Positions 34,871 to 44,120 are shown, counted from the first letter of the stretch. The stretch: DNA of 64,000 nt from Sphingobium amiense (GCF_003967075.1 NZ_AP018664.1:2976001-3040000), one strand, 5' to 3'. Notes: generated by a model not told the origin, from the sequence alone. Translations and numbers: made by a program.

Positions 34871-34909
34871 CGGGTTGCGGCGCGCCCCCTTCCGGCTATC
34901 GTGCCGCCC

Positions 34910-36607
34910 ATGACTTCCCGCTTCCTCGGCCTGCTGGCCCCGCTCGCTCTCGCTGCCCTCGCTCCCCAGCCCATCCTCGCGCGCGAACCCGTCGCCGCCA
35001 GCGCCACCGTCTCCGCCGCCGACCCGCGCGCCGCGCTCGCGGGGCAGGAGATTTTGCGCAAGGGCGGCAGCGCGACCGACGCCGCCATCGCCATGATGCT
35101 GACGCTGGGCGTGGTGGAGCCGCACAATAGCGGCATCGGCGGCGGCGGCTTCATCCTCCATCATGACGGCCGCACCGGCGCGCTCGACACGATCGACGGC
35201 CGGGAAACCGCCCCCGCCGCCGCCCGCCCCGACCGCTTCATGAAGGACGGCAAGCCGCTCGCCTTCCTCGACGCCTGGCCCGGCGGCTATTCGGTCGGCG
35301 TGCCGGGCAATCTGCGCATGGCGTGGGACGCGCATCGCAAATGGGGCAGGCTGCCCTGGGCCGATCTGTTCCAGCCAGCGATCCGCTATGCGGAAGACGG
35401 CTTCCAGCTCGGCGAGCGCACCGCCACCGCGCTCCGCGCCACGCAGCAGGTTTGGGCCGGCTTCCCCGAAATCCAGAAACTCTTCTGGGTCGACGGCGCG
35501 CCTCCGCCGGTCGGCACGCTCCTTAAAAATCCGCCGCTCGCCGCCCTCTACAAGCGGATCGCCGCCGAAGGACCGGACGCCTTCTACACCGGCGAAAATG
35601 CGAAGCTGCTGAGCGCCGCCGTCACGGGCGCCCCCAGAAACCCCGTCCCCATGACGGAGGCGGACATCGCCGGTTACAGGGCGATCCCGCGCCAGCCGGT
35701 CTGCGGCACATATCGCGTCTGGAAAGTCTGCGGCATGGGTCCGGCTTCGGCGGGCGGCGTCACCGTGCTCGAAATCCTCGGCATGGTCGAACGCTTTCCG
35801 CTCAAACAATGGGGCAGGGACGATCCGCGAAGCTGGCACGTCATCGCCGAAGCGATGCAGCTCGCTTATGCCGACCGCGACACATGGCTGGGCGACCCCG
35901 CCTTCGTATCGGTCCCGGTAAAGGGTTTGACCTCCCCCGCCTATCTCAGGCGCCGCTCCGCCCTCATCCGGATCAACAGGGCACTCAACGACTATAAGCC
36001 CGGCACCCCGCCCGGCGCGCCACGCCGCACCCCTGCGAAACCGCAGCCCGAAGAAGGCACCAGCCATTTCCTCGCCGTCGACCGCAATGGCGACATCGCG
36101 GCATGGACATCCACCATCGAAAGCTTCTTCGGCAGCCAGTTGATCGCCAACGGCGTGATCCTCAACAACGAACTGACCGACTTCAGCTTCACGCCGGAAA
36201 AGAACGGCGCGCCCGTCGCCAATCGCGTCGAGCCGGGCAAGCGTCCGCTCTCGTCCATGTCCCCCACCATCGTCTATGATGCGAAGGGCAAGCCCGTCTT
36301 CACCGTGGGCGCGGCGGGCGGCAAGACCATCATCATGCAGGTCGCAAAGGCGCTGATCGCCCATTTCGACTGGGGCATGTCCGCGCAGGATTCGATCGCG
36401 CAGGGTCTTGTCTTCTTCGACGGCAATGGCCTCGTGCTCGAACAGGGCACCGGGGTCGAAGCCCTGAAAGCCCCGCTGGAAAAGCTCGGCCACCGCGTCA
36501 GCGTCACCCGCCTCGGCCTCAAGGCCAACGCCGCCGAGCGGCTGCCCGACGGCCACTGGCAGGGCGCCGCCGACCCGCGCAGCCCTGGCGTCTCCTTGCA
36601 GGAATAA
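34910..36607 (+). CDS. ggt: Gamma-glutamyltransferase
   Basis: The 565-residue periplasmic enzyme has a signal peptide (ending PILARE), the conserved GGSATDAAIAMMLTLGVVEP and GIGGGGFILHHD segments, and the autoprocessing/catalytic threonine in EEGTSHFLAVD, giving large and small subunits. It hydrolyses or transfers the gamma-glutamyl group of glutathione. ATG 34910 is used; a GTG at 34901 is possible. CTATCG lies 8 nt before the ATG. Confidence 0.94.
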   Translation: MTSRFLGLLAPLALAALAPQPILAREPVAASATVSAADPRAALAGQEILRKGGSATDAAIAMMLTLGVVEPHNSGIGGGGFILHHDGRTGALDTIDGRETAPAAARPDRFMKDGKPLAFLDAWPGGYSVGVPGNLRMAWDAHRKWGRLPWADLFQPAIRYAEDGFQLGERTATALRATQQVWAGFPEIQKLFWVDGAPPPVGTLLKNPPLAALYKRIAAEGPDAFYTGENAKLLSAAVTGAPRNPVPMTEADIAGYRAIPRQPVCGTYRVWKVCGMGPASAGGVTVLEILGMVERFPLKQWGRDDPRSWHVIAEAMQLAYADRDTWLGDPAFVSVPVKGLTSPAYLRRRSALIRINRALNDYKPGTPPGAPRRTPAKPQPEEGTSHFLAVDRNGDIAAWTSTIESFFGSQLIANGVILNNELTDFSFTPEKNGAPVANRVEPGKRPLSSMSPTIVYDAKGKPVFTVGAAGGKTIIMQVAKALIAHFDWGMSAQDSIAQGLVFFDGNGLVLEQGTGVEALKAPLEKLGHRVSVTRLGLKANAAERLPDGHWQGAADPRSPGVSLQE

Positions 36608-36610
36608 GGC

Positions 36611-37108
36611 TCACCCTTTCAGGTTCAGCCCCGAAACCTCGAAGGTGAAGGGCGCGACCTTCTCCTTCCCGTCGACGATCAGGTTCACCTTGACCCGCTT
36701 CGCGTCGCGGATCGCCTCATAGGCGCCCTGCGACGGCGGGATCGCGATGCCGTCATCCGTGGTCGCCATCCGCCCCTTCCACTCATGCGTCTTCCCGTCA
36801 TCGGTGGTCGCGGTGATGCGGCAGTCGGACAGGTCGCAGGTGAAGGGCGCGCCGACCAGCTTCACCGTCACGTCCGCCCCGCCTTCCTTCAGCGGCTGGA
36901 GCAGCAGTACCGAAAAAGTATCGGGCGCGGTCATCGTCTGCACCGCATTCTGGCTGCCGATATAGGCAAGGCGCGGGCGGCCGCTTTCCCCGCCCTCATA
37001 TTTCCACGTCTGGCCGATCTGCTCGCGCTGGGTCGGCCCTTCGTCCTTCTTGCCCGAACAGGCCGCCAGCGCCAGCGTGGCCGCCGCGATCGTCAGGATG
37101 GCCCGCAT
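36611..37108 (-). CDS. Hypothetical lipoprotein
   Basis: The 165-residue protein has a lipobox LALAAC (lipidated Cys near residue 17), then a charged stretch GKKDEGPTQREQ and a mostly beta, soluble domain with one cysteine pair (FTCDLSDCRI). I do not recognise the family. The start at 37108 is set by AGGAG seven nt upstream; an ATG at 37123 would precede the Shine-Dalgarno. It converges on ggt with 3 nt between stops. Confidence 0.78.
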   Translation of the reverse strand: MRAILTIAAATLALAACSGKKDEGPTQREQIGQTWKYEGGESGRPRLAYIGSQNAVQTMTAPDTFSVLLLQPLKEGGADVTVKLVGAPFTCDLSDCRITATTDDGKTHEWKGRMATTDDGIAIPPSQGAYEAIRDAKRVKVNLIVDGKEKVAPFTFEVSGLNLKG

Positions 37109-37170
37109 CGCTCGTCTCCTCATGCATGTGGTTACGCGAGGAGAATGTTCTAACCTGCGATAAGGTTGCC

Positions 37171-37584
37171 TCAGGCATAGCGCGCGGCGGTTTCGCGGAT
37201 GAGCGCGATCATGTTGGGAATGCCCTGCGTCCGGTTGGAACTGAGCTGATTTTTAAGGTCGAACGGCGCGAGCGCCCCTTCGATGTCCATCGCCCCGATC
37301 TCGGCGGGCGAACGGTCCTGCACGGTCAGCAGGACCAGCGCGATGATCCCCTTGGTGATCGCGGCGTTGCTGTCGGCCAGGAAATGCAGCCGCCCATCCT
37401 CTGTCCGCGTCGGATAGACCCACACCGCCGCCGAACAGCCGCGCACCAGCGTCGCGTCGGTCTTGAGCGCGTCGGGCATCGGCTCCAGCTTTTTGCCGAG
37501 GTCGATCAGCAGCCGATAGCGGTCGTCCGCATCGAGAAACTCATATTCGTCCTGAAGGTCGGCAATGGTCGGCAGATCGGTCAT
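37171..37584 (-). CDS. sufE: SufE family sulfur-transfer protein
   Basis: The 137-residue protein has the family pattern DEYEFLDADDRYRLLIDLGK and the sulfur-accepting cysteine C50 in LVRGCSAAVWV, followed by DSNAAITKGIIALVL. It activates SufS and carries sulfur to SufBCD. It is not in the suf operon but about 5 kb to its right on the same strand. ATG 37584 is used because the alternative ATG at 37593 falls inside the CTATAT -10-like box. Confidence 0.92.
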   Translation of the reverse strand: MTDLPTIADLQDEYEFLDADDRYRLLIDLGKKLEPMPDALKTDATLVRGCSAAVWVYPTRTEDGRLHFLADSNAAITKGIIALVLLTVQDRSPAEIGAMDIEGALAPFDLKNQLSSNRTQGIPNMIALIRETAARYA

Positions 37585-37591
37585 GCCCGCC

Positions 37592-37597
37592 ATATAG
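37592..37597 (-). promoter_or_regulatory. CTATAT -10 box of sufE
   Basis: On the minus strand CTATAT ends 7 nt before the sufE ATG, the normal distance to a transcription start. This predicts a leaderless mRNA. Confidence 0.55.
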
Positions 37598-37739
37598 GGG
37601 GAAATGCGGCAGGGGGAAGCCGGATATAAGCGCTGAAAGGCTGGCTGAAATTTCGAACAGGTGGAGCCGAAAAGCGTGACGTCCGAGCACCGGAGCGCAG
37701 GTCGGCGCGCTTTGCAGGCCCGCATGAACGGAATTTCGG

Positions 37740-38240
37740 TCAGCCGACCTTGCACCCTTTCGCGCTCGCCAGCCCGCGCAAATAGCCGCGCCGCGCGATC
37801 CCCGCCGTCACCGCCGCCTGCAACCGCCGCTCTGCGGGAGCCGCGCCGCTGATCTCGCGCACCAGCCCGCGGAACGGGATCAGCGAATTGACCACCGTCT
37901 TGCCGACCGCTTCGGCAATCTTGCCTGTGCGGTTCTCATTGGCTTCCTTGCCCACGGTGAAGTCCTGTCCCAGCACCGCGTTCAGCTCCTTGAGCGACGC
38001 CGCGATCCCCTTGCAGGTGCGCGAAGGCGGCGCGGCATAGGGGTTCTCCACGGCTTTCAGCAGCACGGGCGGTATCTCGTCCTTGTCCAGCCCGATGTCG
38101 CGCGCGGGCTGGGTCGCGATCCTGCCCGCCTTGTCCATCGTCTGATCGCGGGGCTTTTCCTCTTCCTGCTTCGGCTTGTCCTGCGCCATCGCAGGCAGGG
38201 CCAGCGTCATGCAAAGCGCGGCAGCGGCAATCTTCATCAT
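37740..38240 (-). CDS. Secreted hypothetical protein
   Basis: The 166-residue protein has a signal peptide (MMKIAAAALCMTLALPAMAQ) and a charged linker DKPKQEEEKPRDQTMDKAGR. Its folded part has two cysteines (SRTCKGIAAS and the C-terminal KGCKVG) and a glycine/arginine-rich helix pair (FRGLVREISGAAPAERRL). No recognised family. GGAGGACGGAAAAG precedes the double ATG. Probably periplasmic and lineage-specific. Confidence 0.75.
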   Translation of the reverse strand: MMKIAAAALCMTLALPAMAQDKPKQEEEKPRDQTMDKAGRIATQPARDIGLDKDEIPPVLLKAVENPYAAPPSRTCKGIAASLKELNAVLGQDFTVGKEANENRTGKIAEAVGKTVVNSLIPFRGLVREISGAAPAERRLQAAVTAGIARRGYLRGLASAKGCKVG

Positions 38241-38371
38241 CTTTTCCGTCCTCCCGCCGCTCCAAACCGCCGACGCGCGGCAACGGTTCCCGCCCCGAAA
38301 CGATCAGCGGTCGAGACAGGCCTGCGCAGCCGCGCTATGCGCTGTCCTGTCCCGCTTCAGGAGCCGCCCTC

Positions 38372-39259
38372 TTGCCCGACCCAGACGCCCGCTTCACCAT
38401 CGCCTCGCCCGCCCTGTCCGCCAGCATCGCGCCCGAAGGTGCGGAACTCTGGTCTCTCGCGGACGCGCACGGCCGCGATCTCATGACCGATGCCGATCCG
38501 CGCTGGTGGACGGGCCACGCGCCCCTGCTCTTCCCCTTCGTCGGCCGGTCGCGCGGCGACGTCTATCGCCTCGACGGGCGCGACTATCCCATGCCCCAGC
38601 ACGGCTTCGCCCGCCGCAAGCCCTTCGCCCTCGTCCACCAGTCCGACGCGCGGGTGACGCTGCGCCTCGACGCCGACGACGAAAGCCGCGCCGCCTATCC
38701 CTTCGACTTCCGCCTCGACATGGATTTCGCGCTCGACGGCCCGACCCTGCGGATGACGGCGACCGTCGCCAATATGGGGGAAGCGAAAATGCCCTTCGCT
38801 TTCGGCTATCACCCCGCCTTTGCATGGCCGCTCCCCTATGGCGGCGCGGCGGAGGATCACCGCATCGTCTTCGAGCATCCCGAACCCGCCCCCATCCGCC
38901 GCGTCGGCGACGAACCCGGCCTCATCGCCCGCGATACCTTCCCCTCGCCGGTCGAAGGCGACACGCTCGCCCCGACCCATGCGATGTTCGAAGGCGACGC
39001 GCTCATCTGGGACGATCTCGCCAGCCGCGCGCTCACATGGGGCGTGCCCGGCCAGCCGCACCTGCGTATCGCCTTCCCCGACACACCCTGGCTCGGCCTC
39101 TGGCAGAAGCCCGGTGCCCATTATCTCTGCGTCGAACCCTGGGCCGGAATGGCCGATCCGGTCGGCTTCACCGGCGATGTGTGGGACAAGCCCGGCATCA
39201 TGGCCCTCCTCCCCGGCGACACCCGCAGCTTCCGCATGGACGTGACGCTGGTCGCGTAA
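38372..39259 (+). CDS. Aldose 1-epimerase family protein
   Basis: This 295-residue beta-sandwich protein is of the galactose mutarotase-like superfamily: PEGAELWSLADAHGRDLM near the start, PFVGRSRGD, MPQHGFARRKPF with the conserved histidine, FGYHPAFAWPL and CVEPWAGMADP. The pattern fits the YeaD/YphB-like group acting on sugars or sugar phosphates. The start is TTG at 38372 with AGGAG eight nt upstream. It precedes prfC but has no evident functional link to it. Confidence 0.85.
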   Translation: MPDPDARFTIASPALSASIAPEGAELWSLADAHGRDLMTDADPRWWTGHAPLLFPFVGRSRGDVYRLDGRDYPMPQHGFARRKPFALVHQSDARVTLRLDADDESRAAYPFDFRLDMDFALDGPTLRMTATVANMGEAKMPFAFGYHPAFAWPLPYGGAAEDHRIVFEHPEPAPIRRVGDEPGLIARDTFPSPVEGDTLAPTHAMFEGDALIWDDLASRALTWGVPGQPHLRIAFPDTPWLGLWQKPGAHYLCVEPWAGMADPVGFTGDVWDKPGIMALLPGDTRSFRMDVTLVA

Positions 39260-39288
39260 CGCCCGACTCGCCTTGGCCCCAAAAATCC

Positions 39289-39294
39289 CTATAT
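39289..39294 (+). promoter_or_regulatory. CTATAT -10 box of prfC
   Basis: CTATAT ends 9 nt before the prfC ATG and there is no Shine-Dalgarno, so the transcript would start within a few bases of the start codon. Confidence 0.5.
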
Positions 39295-39303
39295 GGGCGC
39301 GCC

Positions 39304-40881
39304 ATGACCATCCCTTCCCGCCGCACCTTCGCCATCATCTCGCACCCCGACGCGGGCAAGACCACGCTCACCGAAAAGCTGCTGCTGGAAGGCGGCGCGA
39401 TCCACCTTGCGGGCGAAGTGAAGGCGCGCGGGGCCAACCGCCGCGCCCGGTCCGACTGGATGAAGATCGAGCAGCAGCGCGGTATTAGCGTCACCTCATC
39501 GGTCATGACGTTCGAGCGCACGCGCGACGGCGAGACGATCACCTTCAACCTGCTCGACACGCCGGGCCACGAGGATTTCTCCGAGGACACCTACCGCACC
39601 CTGACCGCCGTCGACTCCGCCGTCATGGTGATCGACGCGGCCAAGGGCATCGAGCCGCAGACCCGCAAGCTGTTCGAGGTGTGCCGCCTGCGCAACGTCC
39701 CCATCATCACCTTCGTCAACAAGGTGGACCGCGAGGGCCGCGAAATCTTCGGCCTGCTCGATGAAGTCGCCGACCAGCTCCAGCTCGACGTCTGCCCGAT
39801 GAGCTGGCCCGCCGGCATGGGCGGCGAATTTGAGGGCATCTATGATTTCGCGACGAACCGCCTGCGCCAGCCGACCGGCCCGTCGCGCGAATATGAGGGG
39901 AAGGAAGCGCATCTCTCCGGCCTCGACGACCCCGCCCTTGCCGATCTCCTCTCCCCCCAGGCGCTGGATCGCCTGCGCGAGGAAGCGGAACTGGCGCAGG
40001 GCGGCTATGCCGAATTCGACCTCGACCGCTATCGTGCGGGCGATCTGACCCCGGTCTATTTCGGATCGGCGTTGAAGCTCTTCGGCGTCACCGAACTGAT
40101 CGACGCGCTGGGCCAGCACGCCCCGCCGCCGCGCCCCCAGCCCGCCGAACCCGCCGCCGTCGAACCCGATCAGAGCGAAGTCACCGGCTTCATCTTCAAG
40201 GTTCAGGCGAACATGGACCCGATGCACCGCGACCGCATCGCCTTCATGCGCCTCGTCTCGGGCAAGTTCCGCCGCGGCATGAAGCTCACCCCCTCAGGGT
40301 CCGGCAAGCCGCTCGCGGTCCACTCGCCGATCCTCTTCTTCGCGCAGGACCGCGAACTGGCCGACGAAGCCTTTCCCGGCGACATCATCGGCATCCCCAA
40401 CCATGGCGCGCTGCGCGTGGGCGACACGCTCTCCGAAAAGCCGGGCCTGCGCTTCACCGGCCTGCCCAATTTCGCGCCCGAAATCCTGCGCCGCGTGGCG
40501 CTGAAAGACCCGACCAAGACCAAGCAGCTCCGCAAGGCGCTGGACGACCTCAGCGAAGAAGGCGTCATCCAGGTCTTCTATCCCGAAATCGGCAGCCAGT
40601 GGATCGTCGGCGTCGTCGGCCAGCTTCAACTGGAAGTGCTGATCTCCCGCCTCGAAGCGGAATATAAGGTCGCCGCCGGTCTCGAAGCCTCGCCCTTCGA
40701 CACCGCCCGCTGGATCAGCGGCGACGAAGCGGCGGTGAAGGATCTCATCGCCTATAATGGCGCCAACATGGCCAAGGACCGCGACGGCAATCTCGTCTTC
40801 ATGGCGAAGAGCGCATGGGACATCGGCTACCAGCAGGAACGCCACCCCAAGGTGAAGTTCAGCGCCACCCGCGAACGCTAG
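39304..40881 (+). CDS. prfC: Peptide chain release factor 3
   Basis: The 525-residue translational GTPase has all G motifs: SHPDAGKTTLTEKLL (G1), RGISVTSSVM (G2), DTPGHEDFSEDTYR (G3), FVNKVDREGR (G4). The remainder matches RF3 domains II and III, ending in the short basic VKFSATRER. It recycles RF1/RF2 after termination. ATG 39304 is chosen since the G domain begins immediately. The upstream frame overlaps the epimerase gene and is rejected. Confidence 0.96.
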   Translation: MTIPSRRTFAIISHPDAGKTTLTEKLLLEGGAIHLAGEVKARGANRRARSDWMKIEQQRGISVTSSVMTFERTRDGETITFNLLDTPGHEDFSEDTYRTLTAVDSAVMVIDAAKGIEPQTRKLFEVCRLRNVPIITFVNKVDREGREIFGLLDEVADQLQLDVCPMSWPAGMGGEFEGIYDFATNRLRQPTGPSREYEGKEAHLSGLDDPALADLLSPQALDRLREEAELAQGGYAEFDLDRYRAGDLTPVYFGSALKLFGVTELIDALGQHAPPPRPQPAEPAAVEPDQSEVTGFIFKVQANMDPMHRDRIAFMRLVSGKFRRGMKLTPSGSGKPLAVHSPILFFAQDRELADEAFPGDIIGIPNHGALRVGDTLSEKPGLRFTGLPNFAPEILRRVALKDPTKTKQLRKALDDLSEEGVIQVFYPEIGSQWIVGVVGQLQLEVLISRLEAEYKVAAGLEASPFDTARWISGDEAAVKDLIAYNGANMAKDRDGNLVFMAKSAWDIGYQQERHPKVKFSATRER

Positions 40882-40886
40882 GACCG

Positions 40887-40915
40887 CGTCCGTTCGCTTC
40901 GAGCGAAGTCGAGAA
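40887..40915. repeat. Short palindromic repeat after prfC
   Basis: TTCGCT (40893–40898) and AGCGAA (40902–40907) form a hairpin within words (GAAGTCGAGAAGC) of the sphingomonad repeat family. No T-tract on either side. Confidence 0.6.
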
Positions 40916-40930
40916 GCAGGTCGGTCGGCC

Positions 40931-41329
40931 CTAAAGCAGCCCCAGCCGCGCCAGCTCCCCCAGCATCGCGGGCGGCATCGCGTCCAGATCGTCCGCCTCG
41001 CCCCCCGTCAGGTCGGGCGGCGCGTCCTTCCCCTCCAGATAGCGCCAGCCCTGATGCGCGCGCTTCGGGGTCGACCGCACGCCGATCAGGCGCGGCTCCA
41101 GCCTGATCCAGTGCCGCCCGGTTCCCGTTTCCTCGAACCCGATGATCGGGCTGCGGCCCACGATCCGGTGCTGGTGAATCCAGAACAGCGATCCGCCCGC
41201 CATCTCCGCCACCCGCTTGGGCAGGTATCGCGTGGAGGTGCGCGCCTCGCCCGGCTGGCTTTCCAGCCATGCGCGCAGCGTGGCGGGGCTTTCCGCCCCG
41301 AAGGCGATCTTGGTCATGTGAAGCGGCAT
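40931..41329 (-). CDS. DUF1489 family protein
   Basis: The 132-residue cytoplasmic protein has the DUF1489 pattern: MTKIAFGAESPATLRAWLES, then YLPKRVAEM and GGSLFWIHQHRIVGRSPIIGF, and EPRLIGVRSTPKRAHQGWRYL. The family is conserved in alphaproteobacteria and has no assigned function. The first ATG at 41329 and the ATG at 41317 are both possible starts. It lies 25 nt downstream of mgtE in the minus direction and may be cotranscribed with it. Confidence 0.82.
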   Translation of the reverse strand: MPLHMTKIAFGAESPATLRAWLESQPGEARTSTRYLPKRVAEMAGGSLFWIHQHRIVGRSPIIGFEETGTGRHWIRLEPRLIGVRSTPKRAHQGWRYLEGKDAPPDLTGGEADDLDAMPPAMLGELARLGLL

Positions 41330-41354
41330 GGCACTGCCAAGATGGGCGCTCGCG

Positions 41355-42794
41355 TCAGCCCGTCAATCCCGCCGCCGTCGCAAGGCCGAGGAAGGCGAAG
41401 AATCCCATCGAATCGGTAATCATCGTCACGAAGATGGAGGATGCGACTGCCGGATCGAGGTTCAGCCGGTCGAACGCCAGCGGCACCGCTGCCCCGGCCA
41501 GCCCCGCCGTCACGATATTGGTCATCATCGCCGCCGCGATCACGCCGCCCAGATGCGGGTTCTGGAACACCAGCGCCACGCCGATGCCCAGCACCACCGC
41601 GACCGTGGTCCCGTTGAGCAGCGCCACGCGGATCTCGCGCAGGATGGTGCGCCGCGCGTTCGACCCGGTGATCTGGTTGGTCGCGAGCGCGCGCACCGTC
41701 ACCGCCATCGTCTGACTGCCCGCATTGCCGCCCACGCCCGCGACGATCGGCATCAGCGTCGCCAGCGCGACCATCTTTTCGATGGTGCCTTCGAAGAAAC
41801 CGATGATGGTGGACGCCACCAGCGCCGTCAGCAGGTTGGTCAGCAGCCAGCGCACCCGCGCGCGATAGCTGTCCATCACCGGTTCGTTGATGTCGCCTTC
41901 GCCCGCGCCCGACAGGCGCAATATGTCCTCGCCCGCTTCCTCGGAAATGATGTGGACCACATCGTCCACCGTAATCATGCCGACCAGCCGCCCCGATCCG
42001 TCCACGACAGCGGCGGAAATCAGCGCATATTTCTGGAAGCGCAGCGCCACTTCCTCCTGATCCATGTCGACCGGGATCAGCGTCTGCTCGCGCTTCATGA
42101 GGTCGGCCATGGCGATGCCGCGCGGGCAGGTCAGCACCCAGCTCAACTGGCAGGTGCCGATGGGCTTGTGCGCGGCGTCGACGACGAAGATTTCCCAGAA
42201 GTCGCGGGTCAGGTCGTCATTGTCGCGCAGATAGTCGATCACCTGCCCGACCGTCATATGTTCGGGCACTGCGACGAGGTCGCGCTGCATCAGGCGGCCG
42301 GCGGATTCTTCAGGGTAAGCGAGCGCCGATTCGATCGCGGCGCGATCCTCCGGCTCCATCGCGTCGAGGACGGCCTGCTGGTCGGCCTCCTCCATATCCT
42401 CGATGATGGCGACCGCGTCGTCGGTGTCGAGTTCGGCGGCGAACTCCGCCACCTGCTCGGGCGCCAGCGCCCCGATCAGGTCGTCGCGGACATAGTCGTT
42501 GAGTTCGGACAGGACTTCCGCGCCGACGATGTCGCCCAGCGCGGCGGCCACCTGCCCGCGCCGTTCGGCGGGCGTCAGTTCCAGAAGGTCGGCGACGTCC
42601 GCCGGGTGGAGCGGCGACACCAGATCGCGCGCAGCCTCGTCATTGCCTTCCTCGACCGCGTCGAGAACGGCGGTGACGAAACCGGGTTTCAGCCGGTCGT
42701 CCTCGTCCAGGCTGGCTTCCGCCGGCTCGGTCAGGATGTCGTCAAATTCTTCCCCGTGAAGAGGGGGCTGGGCGGAATCGCCGCGCTCGCTCAT
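41355..42794 (-). CDS. mgtE: Magnesium transporter MgtE
   Basis: The 479-residue protein has an acidic N-terminal MgtE_N domain (LHPADVADLLELTPAERR…), two CBS domains (about 145–270, with LMQRDLVAVPEHMTVGQ and SAAVVDGSGRLVGMITVDD), and a five-helix C-terminal channel domain with PIVAGVGGNAGSQT in the selectivity region. The cytoplasmic domains sense Mg2+ and gate the channel. ATG 42794 begins MSERGDSAQPP; the frame runs on to 42920 without homology. It diverges from the cyclophilin gene. Confidence 0.94.
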   Translation of the reverse strand: MSERGDSAQPPLHGEEFDDILTEPAEASLDEDDRLKPGFVTAVLDAVEEGNDEAARDLVSPLHPADVADLLELTPAERRGQVAAALGDIVGAEVLSELNDYVRDDLIGALAPEQVAEFAAELDTDDAVAIIEDMEEADQQAVLDAMEPEDRAAIESALAYPEESAGRLMQRDLVAVPEHMTVGQVIDYLRDNDDLTRDFWEIFVVDAAHKPIGTCQLSWVLTCPRGIAMADLMKREQTLIPVDMDQEEVALRFQKYALISAAVVDGSGRLVGMITVDDVVHIISEEAGEDILRLSGAGEGDINEPVMDSYRARVRWLLTNLLTALVASTIIGFFEGTIEKMVALATLMPIVAGVGGNAGSQTMAVTVRALATNQITGSNARRTILREIRVALLNGTTVAVVLGIGVALVFQNPHLGGVIAAAMMTNIVTAGLAGAAVPLAFDRLNLDPAVASSIFVTMITDSMGFFAFLGLATAAGLTG

Positions 42795-42950
42795 CGCGCC
42801 CCCTACTGTCCGGTTCCTGTAACATGGCTTCGCTTTCGCCGATGCTCGGGCGAATTGCAACCTGTGCGCGGCACAAGTTTCTTTGCCCTGCCGCCGCCCT
42901 TCCCTATATGGGGCGTCCATTCTTCCCCGGCATCCAAAAGAGGATCATCC

Positions 42951-43406
42951 ATGGCCGACGACACGCTCACCCTTTCCCTCGACAGCGGCGGCGACGTCGT
43001 CATCAAACTGCGCCCCGACCTCGCGCCCGGCCATGTCGCCCGCATCGTCGAAAATGCGAAGGAAGGCTTTTATGACGGCGTGGTGTTCCACCGCGTCATC
43101 CCCGGCTTCATGGCGCAGGGCGGCGACCCGACCGGCACCGGCATGGGCGGCCATCCGAACAAGCCCGACCTCAAGGCCGAATTCAGCCGCGAGCCGCACG
43201 TCCGGGGCGTCTGCTCGATGGCGCGCGCGTCCAACCCGAACAGCGCGAACAGCCAGTTCTTCATCTGCTTCGACGACGCCACTTTCCTCGACGGCCAATA
43301 TACCGTCTGGGGCGAAGTCACCTCCGGCATGGAGCATGTGGACGCGCTGCCCAAGGGCGAACCGCCCCGCACCCCCGGCAAGATCGTCAAGGCGACCGTC
43401 GCCTGA
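42951..43406 (+). CDS. Cyclophilin-type peptidyl-prolyl isomerase
   Basis: The 151-residue single-domain cyclophilin has the active-site arginine in VVFHRVIPGFMAQGGDPTGTG, with CSMARASNPNSANSQFFICF and the C-terminal VWGEVTSGMEHVDAL. There is no signal peptide, so it acts in the cytoplasm. ATG 42951 has AAGAGGA upstream. A CTATAT box at 42904–42909 is a likely -10, giving a leader of about 35 nt. It ends at a bidirectional terminator. Confidence 0.94.
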   Translation: MADDTLTLSLDSGGDVVIKLRPDLAPGHVARIVENAKEGFYDGVVFHRVIPGFMAQGGDPTGTGMGGHPNKPDLKAEFSREPHVRGVCSMARASNPNSANSQFFICFDDATFLDGQYTVWGEVTSGMEHVDALPKGEPPRTPGKIVKATVA

Positions 43407-43412
43407 TGACAA

Positions 43413-43446
43413 AAGGGCGGGACCAGCGACGGTCCCGCCCTTCTCT
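43413..43446. terminator. Bidirectional terminator between convergent genes
   Basis: A perfect 12-bp stem (43413–43424 with 43431–43442, 6-nt loop) is followed by TTCTCTT on the plus strand and by CTTTTG on the minus strand. It serves the cyclophilin gene and the convergent lipoprotein gene. Confidence 0.85.
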
Positions 43447-44120
43447 TATGGCGTCCTTCGCGCGATCCCGTCGGTGGCGCTGATCTTCGCGGCATCCTCA
43501 GGCGGTGTTTCGGGCGCGACATAGGCACCGATCGCCTCGATATGCCAGCGGCGCTGCTCGGCGGTCGATCCGTCGACATCGTTGACCCGGCGCAGCGTCA
43601 CCTGCCGCAGCGTATGGAACGGCTTGCCCGTCGCGGCGATGCGGCCATAGACCTGCACCGGCACCGTCACATAGCTGGACCCCGCCGCCCCTTCCGGATC
43701 GGACGGCGCGCCGACATTCGCGTGGATTTCGCTGAACCCCCGGAATCGCGCGGCGAAATGCGCATCGTCCTGCGCTCCGATCTCGCCCGTCTGGTTCCAC
43801 AGATCCTGCGCGTCCTCGAACCGCTTTTCCTCCAGCAGCCCGTAATAGCCCTGCACCACCTGCGCCGCGCCCTGCGCGCTGTCGGGGTCGATGGCCCCTT
43901 CGGCAATGGGGGCGGGATCGACCGGCAGGCCGCCGGGCGTTCCCGGCGCGGGCGGAGCGAGCGGCTCCATCACCGCCATCGCTTCGGACCGCACATTATT
44001 CTCGACCTGCGTCTGGTTCGCGCCATTGGCCAGATTGTCGATCGCGCTTTCCTCCCGCCCGTCGCACGCCGCGACGAGCAGGAGGGGAATGAGCGCGAGA
44101 GCCTTCGCCGAACCCCGCAT
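43446..44120 (-). CDS. Hypothetical lipoprotein
   Basis: The 224-residue protein has lipobox LLVAAC (Cys near residue 19), a low-complexity Asn/Gln/Pro linker and a folded domain (about 80–200) with VVQGYYGLLEEKRFEDAQDL, resembling NTF2/SnoaL-like or ketosteroid-isomerase-like small domains; I am not sure of that. It overlaps the stop of the Gly/Tyr-rich lipoprotein gene (TAATG), so the two envelope lipoproteins form a coupled pair. Confidence 0.78.
   Translation of the reverse strand: MRGSAKALALIPLLLVAACDGREESAIDNLANGANQTQVENNVRSEAMAVMEPLAPPAPGTPGGLPVDPAPIAEGAIDPDSAQGAAQVVQGYYGLLEEKRFEDAQDLWNQTGEIGAQDDAHFAARFRGFSEIHANVGAPSDPEGAAGSSYVTVPVQVYGRIAATGKPFHTLRQVTLRRVNDVDGSTAEQRRWHIEAIGAYVAPETPPEDAAKISATDGIARRTP

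Noticed and set aside
38176..39303. Upstream extension of the prfC frame
   Set aside because: It overlaps the aldose-epimerase gene out of frame; RF3 starts at 39304 directly before its G1 motif.
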